A stretch of DNA of 64,000 nt, from NCBI GenBank assembly GCA_015350385.1, contig WNKI01000002.1:3112457-3176456 (forward strand). Reading direction: 5' to 3'. This DNA comes from Aculops lycopersici. Its lineage: Eukaryota > Arthropoda > Arachnida > Trombidiformes > Eriophyidae. Shown here piece by piece: positions 31,011 through 42,153 of this stretch; positions within the stretch are counted from its first letter, which is position 1, and each line of letters opens with the position of its first letter. A model generated the notes under the pieces. The model saw only the letters and a list, made by a program, of their open reading frames with translations. It was not told the DNA's origin and did not search any database. A program made the position numbers and the translations under genes.

Positions 31011-31751
31011 CCGACTTGACTCCCAGGTGATGAGAGTTTTCATTGCAGATTCTGTTGTCATTGTGTCTCTTTTTTCCTCTCTGCGTTAATCTCACTCTCT
31101 CATTCTATTCCCCGTTTCCATGTTCTGTTTTGTCGTCTCCTCATCGTGCCACTCGAATGTCACTCCAAGTCTAGCTAACAAAAGCACCAACAACAAAACC
31201 AAACTAGACCAAATAAACTTGTCAAAGTGCCGCCAGAAAGTCTACCAGATTCCTCAGGTGATTGCTGTGCCTCTCACTCACTCTGTTGTCGCGTCCATTG
31301 GCGGCGGCGGCGGCAAAAGTCAAAAGTCGCCGCCGGCAACCTGAGCGCTAGCAAACCGAAGCCGATTACTTGGACTTGATGGGCGGAAAGGCGACAACAG
31401 CAACAAGCAATCTGGTCCAATTCTCATTTGGTTTGTTGTTGTTGTTGTCGTTGTCGTCGCGGTCGATCACTTTGCTCTCGCCTATTGACAAAATATTGAG
31501 GCCCAAAGTGAGCAGCAGCTCGCTGTTAATTCGCGCATTAAGCTCCTCCCTTTCTACTGACTGCTCAATCCGCTAGAAATTCTAGAAATGAGCAGTCGTT
31601 CAGCTAGAGTTACATTGGACACATTTGAGCGCACCAATACTAGAGCAAATCCGTTACGGATGCCAGCGAGCAAGGGAAAGCTAAACGCACTCACTAATCG
31701 ATTGGCTCGTTCAATTCCCTTCTTCGGCCCAAAGGTCCATTGTGTTTTATG

Positions 31752-31774
31752 CTCTCTCTCTCTCTCTCTCTCTC
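31752..31774. repeat. (CT)n microsatellite
   Basis: About 11 CT units. Confidence 0.9.
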
Positions 31775-32342
31775 CATCTGTGTAACAACATCTTCCAAAT
31801 TCCGCCCAAAAAGTCGAAAGTCTCTATTAGCAAGTCGCTCTTTCAGGTCGCCACTCAGCCGGCCAGACTTTCGGGCGCCGCCGGCTGAGGCGGCGGCGGC
31901 CGCTTGTGTGAGAGAGAGTTCGCGTTGCGGCTGTTTCTCACTTTAGGGCCAGCGCTATAGGTACCATCAACCAAGTGAACAGCGACACAAAATTGGGCGG
32001 CCATCTTAAGCGGCTAAGTCGATCGGCTAAAGAAAACTGTCGCCAGCTTAACAGGAAAGTGTAACAAATTAATCTTGATGATTGCAATTGAAACCAAAAC
32101 ATGAAATTAATCGGCAAAAACGACACCTAGGGATTTGCGCGCGTGTTGCTCTTTTGCCTCTAGAGCTTTTTGCAGTCCCAAGTTAATCCCCTTAAACTAT
32201 TCCGACGCCAATGAGTCGATTCGCTCACTTTGCTCGTGGGCTTCGGTAGCGGCCGCTACCAAAGTCGGCGCTAAGAAAACATTTGATACTTTTGTGTGCG
32301 ATACCGTCGCTCCTCAATTTGATGTCTTCATTTGCTTCTCTC

Positions 32343-32367
32343 TCACTCACTCACTCACTCACTCACT
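32343..32367. repeat. (TCAC)n microsatellite
   Basis: About six TCAC units. Confidence 0.9.
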
Positions 32368-34251
32368 TGATTGTGGCCAAAGTTGTTGCTCACTTTGCTT
32401 GCATAATTTGCCGTGACGACCACCAGCAGCAGGAGCAACCAGAACCAAAACGAAGCGACAAAATTCAGGATAATAGTTGTATTGGTGGCGACTTTTTTCG
32501 GCTCTCCCATTTGATCTGCTCCTCGCGTGATGTGATTCGAGATTCTGATTGATACATCAAATCCGCAATCAATCTTTCCCAAGCTCAAGCTAAGCCTAAA
32601 GTTCAAACTCAAATTCAAAGGGGATATCTAAGCGAGAAGAGCGCTAGAGTTAAGCTCGTTGGAGGTGTGAGAAAAGTCGTGGCAACCAATAAACGATCCT
32701 ATATATAGTCGATCAAAGTGGAGCGCTAAAATGAGCAACAACTTGCGCTTTTGGCTCATGTTTCAATCAACAAACATCAATCTGTTGTCACCATAAGTGT
32801 AAATTGTTTTGTCTGCAAACCTAACAAACATTCACTGCTCGCTCATCATACAAATCTTATCAGCTTTTTACTAGTGAAAATTGGGCTCTCTAGTTTTGTG
32901 TTAGTTGTAGTTGAATCCGATGAAGGCCTTCAACTTCAATCAAGCGAACGGGCGGCGGATGTGCTGCTCTTTTCTGCTTCCCGAATCACCAGCAGTCAAG
33001 CAACTGAGAATTATAAAAGTCCGCTTACAATAATGGCTTTTAAATGGATTCAAAATTGACCCCTTAAACTGGTGAGCCAGGTTCATTCATGGATGCAAAA
33101 TGCGCCTCTCGCTTGGCCACTTTGGTGCTCTAGTTTTGTCGTTTGCTCGAGCGTTTTACATGGCGATCGATCATATCAAAAGGCCAACCGCAGTGATCAG
33201 AGGTGTAGTGTGTTGGAAAAGGCGCTACAAGATTGCGGTTTGGTTTTGGTGTTGTTTTCCAACTTCTCATTCTACTCAATAATGTGCTAGCCTTCAACTC
33301 TCATGCTGTCACCTAAGTTTAGTTCGGCAACCAAGACGACGGGACGCGACAAAGCGAGCACTAGCCATCGGTGTTGGCAACCACGAGCCAGTGAGCAAAA
33401 CATTTCCTCTCCACTTACCTGTAGTTAAAATGAGTCGCCGTCGGTTGCTCATTTATATGATCAACAAATTGGCTGGGGTGAGGGGAGTTTTCTATTTTCA
33501 AATTTCGTCTATCTTCTTACTTTGGAATCATCCACTAGGTAGCTTTGGCCAAAAACTGAATCAAGAGCAGGGGAGCGAAATGAGCCACAAAGTGAGGTGA
33601 AATGAGCATGCTGTCCTAAGCAGTGACCAACGAAAATGAGCATCGGCAAATGAAAATCGGAAGAAACTGAAAAGAGCAGGAGAAATTCAACACCCGGAAA
33701 AAGAAGAGGAAGAATTTCGCTTCCTTCCGTTTTGCCTATAGCAGCGAGACTTTGAAAACGCAACAACAAATGATCGAAACAGATGAGCAACCAAATGAAC
33801 AAACTTGGCCTGAAAAATGGGCAAAAGAGCATGACAACTTAATCTCTTGAGCACAACAAACACCATCATTAGTGGCGTGTTTTGCAGTCATCATCTCGCT
33901 TCGCCTGCCCATTTTCTTTACATTCTATCGTTGGTTTCCGTTTCCACTAAAAGCTACTGCTCCTGATACAAGAAACAAATCTCACCCTGTCCCCCTCTCG
34001 ATGCTCGTTTCTCTCGAGAGAACTCCCTGTTTGATTTAACCGGGAACGCAAGCCAAGTTCATTATAAGCAAGCCACCAATTGAGCAGCAACTTGAGTAGC
34101 TACGATGAGAGAAAAGGCTAATCCTCGGCGCTTGCAACCAGTAATTTGTTGGCGCCTGCGTGTAAATCTCACGAATTGTTGTCGTTGTTGAGCTTCTATG
34201 TGTTTTGCTCGGAATCAAATCGATAAACACAACAAAACGACTCCTATAAAC

Positions 34252-34277
34252 GAGAGAGAGGGAGAGAGAGAGAGAGA
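34252..34277. repeat. (GA)n microsatellite
   Basis: GA run interrupted once by GG. Confidence 0.9.
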
Positions 34278-37200
34278 AATTTTGTTGGTTGCGTAACAAT
34301 CTCTAGCGTTAGATCTGATTCGATCTAATCGCAATTCTCGCGAGCTGATGGGATTCGGGGATTTGCGCGCGTCAAGGCAAATTGGATTGCCTCTAACTTG
34401 GAGGGATTTTATCTCTGTTATCTGGAGGACGGAGAAGAAGAAAGGAAGTAAGTGAAAGTTTTACTTCCAATTCAAATCCCAGAGTTTTTCAAGATTTAAG
34501 AGGAAAAAATCACCACAAAAGAACTCACTTCATACGAATGCTAATTGCGCGTCGTCATCTTCGGTCGCAAAATGTCTAGTGAACAACAATTGCGGTTGCG
34601 TCGAGATTCTTATCGCTCCTCTAGTTTGAATATAAATAAGATGTATGTATTCTTTTTCTCTTTGCAATACTGAACGACAACCACCACCACGACAACCACG
34701 TAACCGCTCAAAGTTTGCCGCTACCGTTTTCGCAAATCTCGTGAAGGGTATTGAATGACCGAATACAAGTGAGCAACGCTTTGGGCGCGTTTGACAAAAT
34801 TATTAGCCTCCAAAAGTACGAGAAAAAAACAGCACAACAACTAGATCCGAAACTAGGACTAGGATTGATCCTGTCGGGCTTGTAGAAAACTACAAACGTT
34901 CGCCGATTTGTCCCTTGAGAAGTGATGAGCTTCTTGTCATCATGATTGATCATTTGAAAATTGAGTAACAAGAAACTAAACGCGTGTTTCTGTCCATCGA
35001 TTCAAATGGCGCCGCGCTTCTGTCTCTCTTGTGAGTCTCGCCCGAGTCTAATTTCTTAGAATGCCCCCGTCCGTCTGTCAGTTAGTTACTCTTCATTGGC
35101 TGGCACCTCTATGATGTGGCACCACGAAAACTCACCTGGTTTCTCTCTTTCTCTCATTCTAACTCTCTCAAACCCGATTGTGTAACTGGAGAGTTTAGTT
35201 TTTGTTAACTAGAAACAGAATAACGCCCACCACTTTGCTTGTAGTTCAAATCAAAAAGAACAATCGTCGACTTGTTGCCGGCGAGAGGCAACAACTGGAC
35301 GGTAATGCATGTTACATGTTGCATGTCCATGTTGTGTTCTTGTTGACGCTGTTCTTTTGGGCGCTAATCATGATAAATGAGACCGGTTCAACTGTCGATT
35401 CCTCTCTCAAACTAGAATGCTCGAAATGAGCATCCAGAATAACTTTGACCAACCAATAGAGTCTCGCCGATTTGATCTTTTTTGCGTGCTGCCACCAACG
35501 CGACTCATATAGAAACTCGAGCCACTTTTCTGTCTCTTGTCCAGCTCCCATCTCATCCCGACTCACTATCTATCTTGTCGAACTGTATCATACAAAAACT
35601 TAGCTTGCAGAATATTGCATGCAATGAATTATTAGCCTTTGAGCGATCTCTTATGTGAGTTACTTGCCTAGAAAGAGAGCAGCAATCATGCTGCTATTCC
35701 ATAAGTATAAATCATGACACACTAGCCGCTGGCCATATGCATACACATACACAAAAGCAGGCACAAGAAACACAGGCGACCGCGAGAGGGAGACCCGATA
35801 AACATAATTCAATAGAATAGCTATCAAATGACAAGAATAACAACAATCACATAAACGAAACCATTGAGGCTTAAGGGAGCTTAATGTGAGCAATCGTTCG
35901 CTCATTTATCTATCGCTGATGTTGCTGCTATAACTAAAATATGAACGATGTTTTTTGCACAGGTGACTACAACCAACTTGTTGTTTTGTAGTGAAGGAAA
36001 AGAACAGAGAAGAGAAGTCAACGGAGGCGCAAGGGCAAGTAATCTTTCGTACCTCCAACACTTGTGGCTTCTCCACGATATCGGGTGTCGCTTACATTGT
36101 AGCTTGATGGCTCATATTTAATGGCCTCAGTTATGAGCGATAAGAAGAAGGAGGCGGAGGGAGATTAACTTGGCGCTGGTGCTATTTGCTCACTTGAAGC
36201 GCTGGATTCCATTCTACAATTTTTGAATTTGAACAGGTTGTTTTAGTTGCGCATTTTTGTGTATTTGGAAAACATTTACACCTGTTTTGCTAGTAGATAT
36301 CCTTAATCTCGCTCAGCTGCTTGAATGTCTCGCCTTGGCCTCCCCTAGACTTGAGCAAAAGTCTTGGCAAAAGAGCGGGACAACATTTAGTCTGTCATCA
36401 TTTATATTCCGCGCCACTTGAATTTCTCTCTTGCCCTCTTCATCGCTATCTTTATTCACTCCAGCTACACCGACTCACCGAATAAGAGCAATCGATTTGC
36501 TCGACTCTATAAATTTATTCTCTGGTCGAGCAAATTAATCCGATTGTGCGAGTGATCAAGAGAATAATGCGAGCGCATAGGAGGAGCGAAGAGAAAAGAG
36601 CAATCTCGAAATGAGTCGCAGCGATTAAACTGCTTATCCCTCGTTTTAACGGCTGAAATTTCTAAATTCTCTAGCTCAATATTGACTCTCGTCGTCGCCG
36701 TCGTTCGATTTAATGTGCATTTTTCTACTCATTTGTGATTCCCTGGAATCGGAAGAAAGAATCTGCGCGAATCTCGAGAGAAGACACTGCCAAGATCGTT
36801 TTTGTAAATTTCAGTGATATAATGATGATGTTGGTAATGTAATGATAGACAACTCGATGGTGGTGGTCCAAATCAGTGAAGCGGTAAGACTCTTGGGCGC
36901 TCGACACTCGAGCTAATTGACTTTTCTTGGCCCCGCCGCCACTGATTCTAACCCACAATTAGAGACAAGTGTTATTATCGAGTTAACTGCTCCTTTAACA
37001 CAACGACTTCGGGCTTTAAGTTGATCTCTTCGTTGTTATTACTGCTGCTGCTGCTTCTGCTCACGGAGCACAAGCCAGAGGCTCCATTGGATAACGTTGA
37101 TTCGGTGAACTCGAGAAATTGATATAAACTACATGTTCACCGACACCAGTCGTTGCTCATGTGATCTCATGCGGCGCCACTGACATCGTTGGCCCGTCAC

Positions 37201-39860
37201 CGCCATCAGCGACAAGTGGTCGCTCAGTTGACCAACTACCGACTTGATGCTCGCATACACCATCGCCAAAATGGCTTCGACTTACCTTTTGCCCAACTAA
37301 AAACTTGATTAGACTGCTCAGCGGTTTCAAAGGTAAACCAGAGGAATAAGTGTGAATTTGACGCTTACTCTGGCTGTCATTTTGTTGCTCGCCTACAAAT
37401 TCAAGTTATGCACTGAAACACTCGCAGGCCACAGGTGCAAAGCAAATCATCTCGCACTTCATAGTCGCACAGTTTACCAGTAGACTTTTTCTAAGCTGCT
37501 CAATTGTCATACTTTTCCTCTTGCACACTCTAATGGTGCAAGTTAACCTGAGCTAAAGTGAGCAAATCTTTCACGTTTAATGTTGTGATGCTCACTTGCG
37601 TCAGAATCTCGGCCGTGTTTTGGCCACTAGAAATCGTCAGTTTTGTCTGGCCATCTCACTCGGCGCGCGCCTTGCGAGTGCATCTCACATGCGACCATCT
37701 CAGGTCAGGTAAATTGTGTGATTCCTCAGGTGTCATTGGCAACGGACTGCCTCATAAGCCTGCATCCACCTGTTTAAATGACGCGCGCTCGTTGTACTCA
37801 GGAGACTCTACCGGCTCCTCGCTGTCCACCTTGACGCAGCTTGATCTGGTCTCAAACTCTCGCTCGCCTCCCTCTGCGATTCGCGCTTTCCCCTTGCAAG
37901 TTGCTCAAAATCGTGATCGACCCAAAGTTCTGGTTGCATAATTGAATTTCTAGCTCTTTGCTCCAAATTTGTGGCCGCGGGCTACGCAACCGCGAGCCCG
38001 CAAACGTCACGTGGCGTCGGCGAGTCTCTCACGATTTTATATGGAATATTATATTCCAGATAGAAGAGCAATCAACTTCCCATTAGAAGTACCACCTCAA
38101 CTTGACGATCATGACACCAGAATAACTGACAGAAGAGCGCTGCGCGCGACACAAACGCCGACCAACGAGTGCGGCGCGCGTGTGACCTCAACTAATTGAC
38201 TCCGCTAAATGAGCAACCACTTTTAGTTATCTGCTGATGCTTGTTTTGCAAAAGAGCAGCTCAATTGCTGCTCTTAAACTGAATGAACGGGCGAACGAAT
38301 GAATGAAAAGGCCAATCAGAAGGGAAGCTAATTTGTAACAATTTGAATTGCAGCCAAGAGAGTAGCCCGAATTTGTTGCTCACTTTGCAAACGCTCTCAC
38401 CGAAAACGGAAGACATCAATTTAGAAGCGCTTCAGAGTGGAGAGAGTGAGTGAGCTCGACAATGAGTTTGACACTTTGAGCGCGCCACTCGAGTGGCAGT
38501 TGTTAGGTTTTGTTGGTCATTTGTTGTCGCTTTACTCTCGTTGTTTAGCCTTTAGATTTGAGTTTAGTCCAATCAATTACTTGCTGCTCACTTGGTTGGC
38601 ACAAATGATGAGCATCGACTGTGTGATCTCATTTCGACGCCACCACAGCCGCTGCCGGCCGGCCCATCAATGGTAATGCTCGATCACGAGCGACTCGCAT
38701 TTTGACAATCGCATTTTTAAATCATCGGCTTCATTTCAAGAGTTTAGATAGTTTACTCCGGCACTCGACTGGCAGTGAAATGAGCAACAAAAACAAGAGA
38801 ACAACGACGACAACATGAGCAACAACAACAACAACAACACGGACATCAACCGGTGTTGTAAATAGATGTTGCTGGCCTGAGCAGAGCGTTAAGTTTAGTG
38901 GTTGAAATTGAAACCAATAAATTGACACATACATCTAAATTTGTGAGGCTCGTGTAGCCGCAAGCAAACTTTAGGCTTTACCACAAACAGGGAGTTGCAA
39001 AATTTAAACATGTAGCAGAAGCACAATACAGTAACTTGAGCAATAGGCAACAACCACGACAAAAGCACAACAACTCGAGCAACGAAAATCTTTCGGCTCA
39101 ACCAGCCGCCAGAGGCTCCATTGTCGTTGGGCGTCGATATGGAAATGATGGAAGTCGGAACAGGGCGACAACTTCAACTTTGAAAATAGACGAGAGAGAG
39201 AGAGATGAAACCGATAGAGCACCAAAGAGGCTGATGCTCTTTTGTGGCCACAAATTTACAAATGAGCAATCATTAGTGCCAATTTAGAGGCTTCTTTTAG
39301 GCCCTGATCTCTAGTTGAAGAGAAAAGAGCAGCGCCGCCGGCACATCAGTGCCAATTGTTTCCACTGTCGCTACCACTACCACCGTCACCAATGAAACAA
39401 CTCCGAAGGCACCAGTTGATGTTTTTAGGCTGCGCATACAACTGGTCGCAACTAGAAGAGTGCAACTAAACCAAGTGACACACGGCAGTGGGTAGCATAT
39501 GGTGACACGAGTAACTAGACCCGACCATACTAAACTGGACTGGACAGGACTGCTCACCTTTACTGACCACTGGCCAGCGAAGTGAAAATCCGCCGCTTGA
39601 GTTGAAGTGTCGTATCGAGTTGTTAGATTGAACAACCTGAAGTTTGGCTAGAGGAGAACATGGAAAAAAACATGAAAAGCCAATCAGCTAGAAGATGTTG
39701 TCGCCTCCTTAATGCGGTGTATGGCTTCCTCTTACCTGGCTAATAAATATATAAAACTCACGCTCCCATTTGGTGGTTTCAAAGGAGATTACCTGAGACC
39801 TATCGAGAAGCTCTCAAGTGTTCTGCTTTTGATATGTTGGCGAGTTTTATTTAATGATTT

Positions 39861-39885
39861 TGTGCGTGTGTGTGTGTGTGTGTGT
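39861..39885. repeat. (TG)n microsatellite
   Basis: About 12 TG units with one C interruption, just downstream of the forkhead stop codon. Confidence 0.9.
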
Positions 39886-39906
39886 TTCCTCTTTTAATGC
39901 TCATGC

Positions 39907-41436
39907 TTAATTCAACAACTTCTCAATTGCAAACGAGAGATTCGGCTGACGCTCTCTCGTTGCTCTGCTTTGCAACGATGGACTCGAAAGCCTCAGCAAG
40001 TTGTTGGAGATTGGGGCACCTCTCATACCTGTCGACTGTTTTTGGTCAAACTCAACGTCATCATCGTGGTCGTCGTCTTCGTTGTCGGCCAAATCGGATT
40101 GCAACTCCATCTCCTCGGTTACATCAATCTCATCCTCCGATTCATCCTCAGCAACCTCAAAATCGTCGGCTAGCTTCTTGCCGGCGAGAGCGTCAACATT
40201 GCCACTGTTGCTTATAGGCGACGATTGCATCATATTGGCCACCCTAAGTGGATTTAAACGTTGGAGTTCCGCGTAGTGAGCAGCCAATTGGCTTGGCGTC
40301 AGTTGATTGTTGCCGTTACCTGGTTGTTGCCTTTGCTCCTGGTGGTGGTTGTTGCTGGCCAGTTGTTGCTGTTGGTGCATTGCAAGTTGCTGTTGGTATT
40401 GCTGCTGAAAGTTTCTGAGGTGCATTTGAATTTGTTGACTAAATAGGGAGGTGTAATGTTGCTGAAACGAAGCGGCCAATTGCTGTTGCTGCTGGTTGCT
40501 GCTCGCGTTACTATTTGCAATCGGAACCGGAAGTGGCTGCTGCTGCTGCTGCTGCATGCTTGTTGATAGAGATGCGTTCTGTCTTTTATTGAATTGAGCA
40601 ACTGGTGGTTGTGGCAATCTGGCCACATGTTGAGCAAGCGAAACAGGTGGTGGTGGCGCTAGTCGCGCTTGCAATTGATGCTGCTGCTGTTGGTTAACAA
40701 GTGTTTGTCTTTGGTGCGAATGTTGGTGCTGAAGAACACTAATTAGGGGAATTGCCGGCGGAAGTCTCGCCTGTTGTTGATGAGACGATTGCTGGTTACC
40801 TGAATTTGCTTGTGTTGTTGGCGGTGGCGGCCGCATGGGCAAGAGATGGCCACTCAATGGACCCAAATGCTGAGCGCCAACATTGATGCCCAAGTTCATC
40901 AGTAGTGAGCGACGATAGGCTGCTGCAAGTCGATTCCTCGACGACGAGGTGTTCTTCCGGCGCAGCTTACCAGTTGTTCCGCCGATGAAAACCTCCTCCG
41001 AGGCGCAAGGGTCCAGCATCCAATAGTTTCCTTTACCTGGATCGTCATAATGCCGAGCCACCTTTACAAAACACTTGTTTAAGCTCAAGTTGTGCCTGAT
41101 TGAATTCTGCCAACCTTGCTTGTTATCACGATAATATGGGTAATTGCGCATAATGTACTCATAGATCCCATTCAATGTTAGCCGCTTGTTTGGCGCTGCC
41201 TTGATGGCCATCATAATGAGAGCATTGTAACTAAACGAGGGTTTCTCATGCTTAACTCGCTTCTTCTTCGAGGATGTTGTTGTACTTGTTGTTGTCGCAG
41301 CTGTCGGCAAGTTAGATGGACTTGCTGGGGGCTTTGTGATGGAGCCTGCCGCTTCCGGTTTACAGTCAATCGACTTGTTTTGTGGTTGCTGATGTTGCTT
41401 AGCCTCTTGCTTCGTTTGATTTGCAGGTGAGGCCAT
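39907..41436 (-). CDS. slp: Forkhead transcription factor, sloppy-paired/FoxG type
   Basis: A one-exon gene of 509 residues from the ATG at 41436. The forkhead DNA-binding domain spans about residues 65-155 (KPSFSYNALIMMAIKAAP, recognition helix NSIRHNLSLNKCFVKV, GNYWMLDP), followed by the wing-2 signature VFIGGTTGKLRRK with ASRNRL-like residues that mark FoxG/sloppy-paired. Long polyGln tracts and an acidic segment (EDESEDEIDVTEEMEL) follow. The last residues, LSFAIEKLLN, fit an eh1 Groucho-binding motif (FxIxxLL), which suggests a repressor. In arthropods sloppy-paired acts in segmentation and head patterning. The gene sits beside the 8.9 kb TGAGCA-rich region. Confidence 0.92.
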   Translation of the reverse strand: MASPANQTKQEAKQHQQPQNKSIDCKPEAAGSITKPPASPSNLPTAATTTSTTTSSKKKRVKHEKPSFSYNALIMMAIKAAPNKRLTLNGIYEYIMRNYPYYRDNKQGWQNSIRHNLSLNKCFVKVARHYDDPGKGNYWMLDPCASEEVFIGGTTGKLRRKNTSSSRNRLAAAYRRSLLMNLGINVGAQHLGPLSGHLLPMRPPPPTTQANSGNQQSSHQQQARLPPAIPLISVLQHQHSHQRQTLVNQQQQHQLQARLAPPPPVSLAQHVARLPQPPVAQFNKRQNASLSTSMQQQQQQPLPVPIANSNASSNQQQQQLAASFQQHYTSLFSQQIQMHLRNFQQQYQQQLAMHQQQQLASNNHHQEQRQQPGNGNNQLTPSQLAAHYAELQRLNPLRVANMMQSSPISNSGNVDALAGKKLADDFEVAEDESEDEIDVTEEMELQSDLADNEDDDHDDDVEFDQKQSTGMRGAPISNNLLRLSSPSLQSRATRERQPNLSFAIEKLLN

Positions 41437-42153
41437 TGTGAGCTATATTGGTTGAGATTTACTTGATTGTAGGTGGGTGCGTGTGTCTTTTTCCTATCTT
41501 CAAACAAAAAGAAAGAGAAAGAAAACTCTGATCTAACTCTCGACTCGAGTACTGAGCTTCAACTGGTCCAAAGAAAAGTTTTGTTTTCTCAAAACATTTC
41601 GTCGCTCGTCGCAAACATAAACTCGCACTCGCCGTCAACAAACTACTAAAGTGTCGATTGTTACAGACAACAGAGAGGCAGCAGCAGAAGCCTATAGCCT
41701 AAGAGTATGAATTGAAACCGCTGCTCATGGTGTTTGGTTACCACTAAGCAACTTTAATGTGCGCAATTTAGTGCCACTTCACACTTCCTTAGTGTGGGCC
41801 GCGAGTTTGCGCAGTTCGTGTTGATGTTGTGGTTGTCGTTGGACTGTTGATGTGGGACTTGGTGTTACAAGGACGGGCAATGGGAAAACAACCTCCAAGT
41901 CACAACGAAAACAAGCAAGCATTACGCCAGTTGTGAGTTCAGTTGCTCTTTTTGTGAGCAGTCACTTTTGTTGAAAGCTCGGCCCAAACCACTACCTGCC
42001 GGCCACCTGGTGAGCGAAAAGAGCAACACGCTTAATATTGGCATAAATCACACAGATTGAGCAGCTAAATATCGATAGAGTATATAAAATTGTGAGCATT
42101 CTCATATTGTATGGGGAATGTTTAGTTTATTAGATATCTTTCAACTTTTACCT
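41437..42153. promoter_or_regulatory. Forkhead promoter region and 3' end of the CH-domain gene
   Basis: A 717-base spacer between two minus-strand genes. It holds a few more TGAGCA sites (near 41719, 41956, 42056 and 42094) and a minus-strand poly(A) signal at 42126-42131, 23 bases past the next gene's stop. Confidence 0.5.

Larger units (their letters stand above)
31011..39906. promoter_or_regulatory. 8.9 kb gene-poor region beside the forkhead gene
   Basis: No gene is supported; frames of 60-127 codons are unrecognisable and mostly lack good starts. By eye the hexamer TGAGCA or its complement occurs about 25 times between 31.5 and 42.1 kb, for example at 32732, 33446, 33603, 33784, 34770, 35427, 35887, 37559, 37589, 38210, 38377, 38585, 38781, 38816 and 39263, several times more than the roughly five expected by chance. 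This and the neighbouring developmental gene suggest an enhancer domain. Simple repeats are listed separately. Confidence 0.5.

Noticed and set aside
37558..37941. 127-codon plus-strand frame in the gene-poor region
   Set aside because: Starts at GTG, has unusual composition and no recognisable domain; left as non-coding.
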